Source: Clostridia bacterium (GTDB taxonomy: Bacteria > Bacillota_A > Clostridia > Christensenellales > Aristaeellaceae). From it: a DNA stretch of 19,210 nucleotides. This document shows, in pieces, positions 14,757 through 19,210 of the stretch. How positions within the stretch are numbered: the stretch's first letter is position 1; each line of letters opens with the position of its first letter. Position numbers and translations under genes: made by a program. The stretch covers positions 1 through 19,210 of the forward strand of contig JAFUPT010000084.1 in NCBI GenBank assembly GCA_017481065.1, read 5' to 3'. Under the pieces are notes generated by a model. The model saw nothing but the letters and a program-made list of their open reading frames with translations, did not search any database and was not told the origin of the DNA.

Positions 14757-15269
14757 ATGCTTTACTACATCGGCCAGGCCATCGGCATATTTGCAACCAT
14801 CTGCTGCTTCGTGATGCCGCTCTTCAAGAAAAAATGGCAGATGCTTGCCTGCTCTGCCGTGGCAAATGTATTTTTCGCGCTGAACCTGCTGCTGATCGGT
14901 CAGCTGAGCTCCGCCATCATCATCAATATCGTGGCCGTGGTGCAAACCCTCATCTCCCTATGGCATGTGCAGAAGGGCAGGCCCGTCACGCCGGCGGAAA
15001 ACATCATCTTCCTCATCCTCTATGTGGCCTGCGGTTCGCTGGGCTTCAAGGAGCTGCTGGATGTGCTGCCCATCATCGGCGCAGTATTCAACATGCTGGC
15101 CGCCTTCCAGCGGGACGAGCAGAAGACCCGCATACTGATCCTCTTGAACGCATCCACCTTCTTCAGCTACTACCTGATCGTGGGCTCCACTTCGATGTTC
15201 GCAGAACTGCTGGCCATCGTCACCACGCTGATTGCAATGTTCAAATACCGAAAGCCGAAAAAGGCATAG
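14757..15269 (+). CDS. YgjV family inner membrane protein
   Basis: 170-residue membrane protein with about six closely packed hydrophobic spans (near 3-21, 29-48, 50-68, 82-98, 102-117, 125-160). MLYYIGQAIGIFATICCFVM at the N-terminus and the AxNxFFALNLLLIGQLSSA region fit the Imp-YgjV family, whose function is unknown. The chosen start, ATG 14757, has AGGGAGG 8 nt upstream; an ATG at 14739 precedes that site and lacks one of its own. It is divergent from hxlR and followed by a strong hairpin shared with the convergent oxidoreductase gene. Confidence 0.8.
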   Translation: MLYYIGQAIGIFATICCFVMPLFKKKWQMLACSAVANVFFALNLLLIGQLSSAIIINIVAVVQTLISLWHVQKGRPVTPAENIIFLILYVACGSLGFKELLDVLPIIGAVFNMLAAFQRDEQKTRILILLNASTFFSYYLIVGSTSMFAELLAIVTTLIAMFKYRKPKKA

Positions 15270-15270
15270 A

Positions 15271-15299
15271 GAAACAGGGCGGTTTTCCCGCCCTGTTTC
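15271..15299. terminator. Bidirectional terminator between convergent genes
   Basis: A perfect 12-bp stem, GAAACAGGGCGG (15271-15282) with CCGCCCTGTTTC (15288-15299), has a 5-nt loop. It sits 2 nt after the YgjV stop and 2 nt before the stop of the oppositely oriented oxidoreductase. The T-tracts are short (TTTCC, TTTCTC), so efficiency is uncertain. Confidence 0.72.
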
Positions 15300-15300
15300 C

Positions 15301-16290
15301 CTACGCTTCATCCGCCTTGTATGCAATGCCCCAGGATTTGCGGGCATCCTCGATGATTTTGGCGATCACGCGGCTCTCGGCGTGGGTGAAGTCGGCGCAC
15401 TCCTTCTTCCCCTCCCGCAGCGCTTTCTGCACGGCCATGATTTCATACTGGAAGCCGCTGGCCCCGAAGGGGGAATCAAAGCGCTCAACGCTTCCATCAT
15501 TGCAGCTGAGCACGGCTTCGGTGGGATGCCAGAATTCCGGGCCGAAGGCGATGCTGCCCGCGCTGCCGGTGATGCGCGCCGTGTGGTCGCTGTCCTGGTT
15601 GAAGGCGCCGCCGGCGAAGGCCGTTCTGCCGTTTCCATAATCCAGCAGCAGGCGGCATGCATCATCCACCTCGCCGTTGGAATGCATCGCGGAAAACACC
15701 TTCTCCGGCCCTCCCGGGAAGGCCAGGTTGGCCACGCCCAGGGAATAGATGCCCACATCGCGCAGCGCGCCGCCGGAATGGGCAATGCCCGCCTTCCAGG
15801 TCTGCCAGTCGCTGTAATCGGGCTTGATATCAAAGCAGACGTTCACCGTCAGCACATCGCCGATTTTTCCCGCGGCGATCCACTCGCGAACCTTCCGGAC
15901 TGCCGGGAAGCAGCGGGTCCACATGCCCTCCATCAGGAAGAGTCCCTTCTCCCCCGCCTTTGCGTGAACAGCCTCCCACTGCTTCATGTTGTCCACCATG
16001 GGCTTCTCGCTCAGCACATTTGCGCCGCTATCCAGCGCCTTCATGATGTAGCCGTAGTGCAGATCATTGGGAATGGCAAGGTAAACCACATCCGGCTTCG
16101 CCTCATTCAGCATTGCATCGTAATCGGTATAAACCGCCTCGCCGCCATACTGCGCCGCGAAGGCCCGCGCGCTCGCCTCGCTGCGGGAAACCACCGCCGC
16201 CAGCGCCGCATCCTCCACAAGCTGCATGCCCTGCGCAAAGCTGTTGGCGATATAGCCGGTTCCAACGATCGCCCATCTGATCTTTTCCAT
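15301..16290 (-). CDS. Gfo/Idh/MocA family NAD(P)-dependent oxidoreductase
   Basis: 329-residue dehydrogenase. The N-terminal Rossmann fold reads KIRWAIVGTGYIANSFAQGM. The catalytic EKP motif is VLSEKPM (Glu95-Lys96-Pro97). The C-terminal domain has GGALRDVGIYSLGVANLAFP, which supplies Asp178 and Tyr182 of the D-x-G-x-Y signature. The family oxidises or reduces sugars, inositols and related diols; the pattern is closest to the dihydrodiol dehydrogenase-like branch, but the substrate cannot be fixed. ATG 16290 follows GAGGTGA. It is a single gene with an extended -10 promoter and convergent with the YgjV-like gene; no sugar transport or catabolic genes flank it. Confidence 0.9.
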   Translation of the reverse strand: MEKIRWAIVGTGYIANSFAQGMQLVEDAALAAVVSRSEASARAFAAQYGGEAVYTDYDAMLNEAKPDVVYLAIPNDLHYGYIMKALDSGANVLSEKPMVDNMKQWEAVHAKAGEKGLFLMEGMWTRCFPAVRKVREWIAAGKIGDVLTVNVCFDIKPDYSDWQTWKAGIAHSGGALRDVGIYSLGVANLAFPGGPEKVFSAMHSNGEVDDACRLLLDYGNGRTAFAGGAFNQDSDHTARITGSAGSIAFGPEFWHPTEAVLSCNDGSVERFDSPFGASGFQYEIMAVQKALREGKKECADFTHAESRVIAKIIEDARKSWGIAYKADEA

Positions 16291-16316
16291 ACGCTCACCT
16301 CGATATTTTTGATTTC

Positions 16317-16325
16317 ATTATAGCA
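16317..16325 (-). promoter_or_regulatory. Extended -10 promoter of the oxidoreductase gene
   Basis: TGCTATAAT (16325-16317) is a perfect extended -10 element 26 nt before the ATG. The -35 position holds only TTTTCT. It directly follows the terminator of the PII/DUF1538 operon. Confidence 0.65.
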
Positions 16326-16336
16326 TAGCGGCAGGC

Positions 16337-16376
16337 AAAAGAAAACCCTTGAAAACGCCATGTTTTCAAGGGTTTT
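16337..16376 (-). terminator. Terminator of the DUF1538-PII operon
   Basis: A perfect 15-bp stem (AAAACCCTTGAAAAC 16342-16356 with GTTTTCAAGGGTTTT 16362-16376) with a 5-nt loop is followed by CTTTT in the minus direction. It begins 15 nt after the PII stop codon. Confidence 0.88.
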
Positions 16377-16391
16377 GCGGCATGGGCCGGT

Positions 16392-17087
16392 TTAGTTTTC
16401 CTCGAGTCCCACCACGGAATCAATCGGCAGCGACAATACAATTCCCTTGGCCTCGCTGTGGATGCCGCAGTGATCGCTGACCGCCTGCATGATGGCGAGC
16501 TTTTCTTCCGCCCTGGTAAGGATCAGCACGATCTCCTTTTCCTCCTGGAAGCTCAGGCCCCAGAACTGCAGCGTGCTTTCGTTGGTAATCCTGCGGCTGT
16601 GAATCACAGTGCCGCCGCCCGCGCCCGCAGCCTTGGCAGCCTTCATCACATCCTCGCTGAATCCCTGGTTCACCACTGCCGCAACCAGGGTATAATTGAT
16701 ATCATTCATATGATTCCTCCTTTTGAGCAGCGCGCCCCCTTCTTCGTTCAGGGTGCTGAGCATGCGCAGCATATGATTGTTGGTTCCGGTAATCGGCATG
16801 GTAAAGGCGATGCCGCTGTTGGGCGTATACATCTCCAGCTTTTTCCTGAGCTTATGAAGCATTTCATCCGCAAAGGGCTTGGGCATCATCCCCACCAGTA
16901 TGCTCTTTTCAATATCGCCCAGGCCCAGAGCGTCCATGATTTCGCTGGATGCCGTTCCCAGGCCATGCAGCTGATACTGAATCGGTACCGCGCCCTCATG
17001 AAACAGCGCCGCCGCCTTTCCGGCAAGGGCCGGGGTGGTAATCAGCATCAATATGCGAAAGGATGTATTTCTATCTTCGTTGTGCAT
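16392..17087 (-). CDS. Tandem PII-like signalling protein paired with DUF1538
   Basis: 231 residues made of two PII-like (ferredoxin-fold) domains: about 11-112 (RILMLITTPALAGKAAALFH ... GIAFTMPITGTNN) and about 131-228 (NYTLVAAVVNQGFSEDVMKA ... GIVLSLPIDSVVGL). The second domain's AAGAGGGTVIHSRR fits the PII segment GAxGxT that leads into the T-loop. PII proteins are trimers that sense nucleotides and metabolites and gate membrane transporters. The gene starts 2 nt after the DUF1538 stop, with GGAGGAG overlapping that gene's end, so they are tightly coupled. Inside the gene, AAAAGGAGG sits 6 nt before the in-frame ATG of Met127, so the second domain could also be made alone. Ligands are unknown. 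Confidence 0.83.
   Translation of the reverse strand: MHNEDRNTSFRILMLITTPALAGKAAALFHEGAVPIQYQLHGLGTASSEIMDALGLGDIEKSILVGMMPKPFADEMLHKLRKKLEMYTPNSGIAFTMPITGTNNHMLRMLSTLNEEGGALLKRRNHMNDINYTLVAAVVNQGFSEDVMKAAKAAGAGGGTVIHSRRITNESTLQFWGLSFQEEKEIVLILTRAEEKLAIMQAVSDHCGIHSEAKGIVLSLPIDSVVGLEEN
16707..16724 (-). promoter_or_regulatory. Internal ribosome binding site in the tandem PII gene
   Basis: AAAAGGAGG (16724-16716), a 6-nt spacer AATCAT and an in-frame ATG (16709-16707) lie exactly at the border between the two PII-like domains. Translation from here would give a 105-residue single-domain PII-like protein ending at 16392, in addition to the 231-residue fusion. The site is as good as the best start sites in the window. 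Confidence 0.65.
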
Positions 17088-17089
17088 GC

Positions 17090-18616
17090 TTACTCCTCCG
17101 TCAGTTCAATGATCTGGTCGCTATCCACAGAAATGGTAGTTGCCCGTGCAGCATTCTTCTCCCACTTCTTCATCTTGATACCATAGTGCAGGCCCATGAT
17201 CTGAATGGCAATCAGGGGCGTGAGCGCAACCAGTGCCACCGCGCCGAAGGCGTCGGTCATGATGTTCCCGCCCATGGTTTGGCAGGCGCCGATGCACAGC
17301 GGCAGCAGGAAGGTGGTCGTCATGGGACCGCTGGCAACGCCGCCGGAGTCAAACGCAATACCGACGAATATCCGGGGCACCAGGCGCGACAACACAAGGG
17401 CGACAATATAGCCCGGAATCAGGATAAACTGAATGGGAATGCCCGTGAGTATGCGCAGCACGGACAGGCCCACGCTGATGGCCACGCCGATGGACATGCA
17501 GGTATTCATGGCGTTTCTGGAAACGCTGCCGTTCGTGACGGACTGCACCTGCCGGTTCAGTACCTGGATGGCCGGCTCCGCCTTCACGATGAAAAAGCCG
17601 ATCAGCATGCCGATGGGCATCAGAACCCAGTTCCATTCCAGGGCTGCAATTTCCCTGCCGATCTGGGTGCCCACGGGGGCAAAGCCCACATTCACGCCGC
17701 ACAGGAAGAGCACGAGGCCGATATATGTATAGGCGAAGCCCACCAGTATTTTGCGGCGCTGGTACTTCTGGTATCTCTTGCTGATCATCTGGAAGATGAA
17801 ATATACAAGCAGTACCGGCAATATGGATACCAGAACCTCGCCCGCATATTTGGGAAGCTCAATCGCAAAGGCCTTCACCACATCCTGCATGGTTACAACC
17901 TGCGCAACGGCAGCTGCGGAGTACGCCGCCTCCTTCGGGGAGAAGAAGCAGCCGAGGATGAGCACCGCCAGGATCGGGCCGCCGCTGGAGAGCGCCACCA
18001 GGCCAAAGCTATCGCTGGAGGCATTCTTATCGCCGCGCATGGAGGAAAGGCCAACGCCCAGCGCCATGATGAAGGGCACGGTGATCGGGCCCGTGGTAAC
18101 GCCGCCGGAATCGAAGGCGACGGCGAGGAAATCCTTCGGTACAAAGACGGAAATTACAATCAGCACCAAATACATGCCGATCAAAAGCAATGATAGATCA
18201 ATTTTTTTCAGGATGCGCAGCACCGCCAGGGCAAGGAATATGCCCACGCCCACGGCCACGGTGATGATGAGCACCATGTTGGGAATGGAGGGCACCTGCT
18301 GGGCCAGAACCTGCAGGTCCGGCTCGGCAATGGTGATGATGATGCCCATAATAAGGCTGACGCACAGAACCATCCACAGCTTTTTGGTTTTGGATATCTG
18401 TACGCCTATGCCTTCGCCCAGGGGCGTCATGGACATTTCAGCGCCTAGCTGGAACAGGCCCATGCCGATCACCAGCATGATCGCGCCGCCCAGGAACATA
18501 AACATCGTGCCCACTTCCAACGGTACAAGGAAGATGCTGAGTGCAAGCACAATGCCGGTGATTGGCAGGACCGCCGACAGGGATTCCCGCAGCTTGGATT
18601 TCAATTTGGGATTCAA
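17090..18616 (-). CDS. DUF1538 family membrane protein (putative PII-controlled transporter)
   Basis: 508-residue polytopic membrane protein recognised as DUF1538. It is an internal duplication: AEPDLQVLAQQV (97-108) matches AEPAIQVLNRQV (347-358), AFDSGGVTTGPITVPF (167-182) matches AFDSGGVASGPMTTTF (421-436), and DSFGLVAL (202-209) matches DAFGAVAL (455-462). Two related bundles, each with one acidic, glycine-rich signature, are typical of secondary transporters or channels with two-fold pseudosymmetry; the substrate is unknown. The start is TTG 18616 with GAAGGAGG 9 nt upstream; no ATG fits. The PII-like gene follows after 2 nt, which implies the PII protein regulates it. The 5' leader is long and palindromic. 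Confidence 0.85.
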   Translation of the reverse strand: MNPKLKSKLRESLSAVLPITGIVLALSIFLVPLEVGTMFMFLGGAIMLVIGMGLFQLGAEMSMTPLGEGIGVQISKTKKLWMVLCVSLIMGIIITIAEPDLQVLAQQVPSIPNMVLIITVAVGVGIFLALAVLRILKKIDLSLLLIGMYLVLIVISVFVPKDFLAVAFDSGGVTTGPITVPFIMALGVGLSSMRGDKNASSDSFGLVALSSGGPILAVLILGCFFSPKEAAYSAAAVAQVVTMQDVVKAFAIELPKYAGEVLVSILPVLLVYFIFQMISKRYQKYQRRKILVGFAYTYIGLVLFLCGVNVGFAPVGTQIGREIAALEWNWVLMPIGMLIGFFIVKAEPAIQVLNRQVQSVTNGSVSRNAMNTCMSIGVAISVGLSVLRILTGIPIQFILIPGYIVALVLSRLVPRIFVGIAFDSGGVASGPMTTTFLLPLCIGACQTMGGNIMTDAFGAVALVALTPLIAIQIMGLHYGIKMKKWEKNAARATTISVDSDQIIELTEE

Positions 18617-18870
18617 AAACAGAAACCTCCTTCATCCGGCAGAGATCCGCTGCCGGTGGCTTCATGCATGTGCAACCAGCAGTTTGGGCCGGTGTAGAGT
18701 GTTTGCTGCACATGCATGAACAGAATAATAAGTGTGCTTTGTTGCGTATAGAGAAAGTCGAAGCTCGGGCAACCGCCGGTTCACCAAGGGAGAACAGTGA
18801 AAATGAACCGGTGGTTACTTCGGGGTATTGAACATACATTTGGGAATCATGATATATAGCAACACTCTAC
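18617..18870 (-). promoter_or_regulatory. Palindrome-rich leader of the DUF1538-PII operon (candidate structured RNA)
   Basis: No gene is seen here. In the minus-strand RNA: GUAGAGUGUU-GC (18870-18859) pairs with GC-A-AACACUCUAC (18706-18694), 12 bp with one bulge, closing a ~177-nt domain that starts at the predicted +1. Inside it AACC-A-CCGGUUCA (18816-18804) pairs with UGAACCGG-C-GGUU (18783-18771), extended by CGAAG/CUUCG. A 14-bp perfect stem (18720-18707 with 18674-18661) has in its loop the 3' strand of the closing helix, so the two exclude each other. A last hairpin CCGGCAG/CTGCCGG (18656-18636) precedes the ribosome site. It matches no riboswitch class I know. Confidence 0.55.
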
Positions 18871-18878
18871 GATGCCAT

Positions 18879-18919
18879 TCTATAATCCCTTGTATAACTG
18901 TTTATCAACCGAAAATCAA
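18879..18919 (-). promoter_or_regulatory. Overlapping promoters of the DUF1538-PII operon
   Basis: Two overlapping candidates: TTGATT (18919-18914), 17 nt, TATACA (18896-18891); and TTGATA (18908-18903), 18 nt, TATAGA (18884-18879). The second would start near 18872-18870, which coincides with the first base of the long leader helix. Confidence 0.6.
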
Positions 18920-19095
18920 CTTTCATTGAGAAATGGAATTTGTTTCCGAAAGCCATATTCCGCTTTGGTTCTTTGGCAAGAACCGGGGAGCGCAATATCT
19001 ATAGCTGCTGCCGGGTGAAGAAGCGCCCCGGGCAGGACACCATCAAACAGCCCGCGCAGCTCACGGTCATCCTCGGCAATCAGAATTTTCGTCAT
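18916..19095 (-). pseudogene. Response regulator remnant (N-terminus only)
   Basis: A 59-codon frame opens with MTKILIAEDDRELRGLF, the standard start of a CheY-like receiver domain with the acidic pair Asp9-Asp10. After about 20 residues the similarity ends, and the frame runs through unrelated residues to a stop at 18916. The phosphoacceptor Asp (about position 52), the conserved Lys and any DNA-binding domain are missing, and I see no continuation in other frames up to the DUF1538 leader. The start still has AGAGG at 9 nt and an upstream promoter. It is best read as the 5' end of a two-component regulator gene truncated by deletion. Confidence 0.65.
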
Positions 19096-19125
19096 AATCC
19101 CAATCCTCTTTTATCCACTGATTCA

Positions 19126-19154
19126 ATACTACCAGAATTTTTCCCTGCCTGCAA
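19126..19154 (-). promoter_or_regulatory. Promoter upstream of the response regulator remnant
   Basis: TTGCAG (19154-19149), a 17-nt spacer and TAGTAT (19131-19126) form a moderate sigma-A promoter. It would start about 24 nt before the remnant's ATG, so transcription might still run through into the DUF1538 leader. The rest of the window to 19210 is AT-rich with no gene seen. Confidence 0.45.
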
Positions 19155-19210
19155 GGCCGCAAACGTCAAAAATTCTTTTTAAATTTATATCTTCTGTATG
19201 CCTGCCTGAC

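Noticed and set aside
18438..18839. Small frames over the DUF1538 leader on both strands (also 18562-18831)
   Set aside because: They overlap the palindromic leader and the DUF1538 start, have no ribosome site and no protein-like composition.
18694..18870. Known riboswitch classes (c-di-AMP ydaO, M-box, SAM-I, cobalamin, T-box, c-di-GMP) or a group II intron fragment as explanation of the leader
   Set aside because: I compared the core motifs I remember on both strands and found no match; the element stays unclassified. A model search would settle it.
1..19210. CRISPR arrays, tRNA or rRNA genes, prophage or integrase genes
   Set aside because: No regularly spaced direct repeats, no tRNA cloverleaf with a TTCGA-type arm, no rRNA signature and no recombinase motifs were seen; the only mobile-type sequence is the small element at 882-1010.

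Overview
The window comes from a member of the Bacillota, most likely an uncultured gut Clostridia lineage. The support is strong AGGAGG-type ribosome binding sites, sigma-A promoters, a PyrR-type leader, the PyrK/PyrD type 1B pair, and families such as DUF3793, DUF5058 and CBS-domain family II pyrophosphatase that are typical of anaerobic Firmicutes. The DNA is fairly GC rich, and several genes start with TTG or GTG. The genus cannot be named from the sequence.

Layout. Positions 1-5640 (minus) hold a pyrimidine operon reading pyrC, carB, pyrK, pyrD (pyrD runs off the left edge). It is preceded by a consensus promoter and a PyrR-type attenuator. A 129-bp MITE-like inverted-repeat element sits between carB and pyrK, and carA and pyrB are absent from this stretch. 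Positions 5700-8700 (plus) hold a MATE exporter and an orphan dihydrolipoamide dehydrogenase-type flavoenzyme, each closed by a terminator. Positions 8704-9375 (minus) hold a DUF3793 gene with a consensus promoter and two matching palindromic operator candidates. Positions 9417-12347 (minus) hold a three-gene operon: DUF5058 membrane protein, a second small membrane protein, and a membrane-anchored M20 peptidase. Positions 12581-14635 (minus) hold a CBS/DRTGG-regulated manganese pyrophosphatase and an HxlR regulator. The regulator is divergent from a YgjV-like membrane protein (14757-15269, plus). A Gfo/Idh/MocA oxidoreductase follows (15301-16290, minus). Positions 16342-18920 (minus) hold a DUF1538 membrane protein coupled to a tandem PII-like protein, behind a long palindrome-rich leader. 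The right edge carries a broken response-regulator gene.

Most interesting parts. (1) The DUF1538/PII pair looks like a transporter with its own regulatory subunit. The membrane protein is an internal duplication with two copies of an AFDSGGV..GP.T motif. The PII gene fuses two domains but keeps a perfect internal ribosome binding site before the second. The roughly 250-nt leader can form mutually exclusive long helices, like a riboswitch or attenuator. (2) The DUF5058 protein and its neighbour have similar layouts and may be two halves of one transporter feeding the M20 peptidase. (3) The DUF3793 promoter has paired GTTAG-N6-CTAAC sites. These are proposals from reading the sequence alone; no database search or folding program was run.
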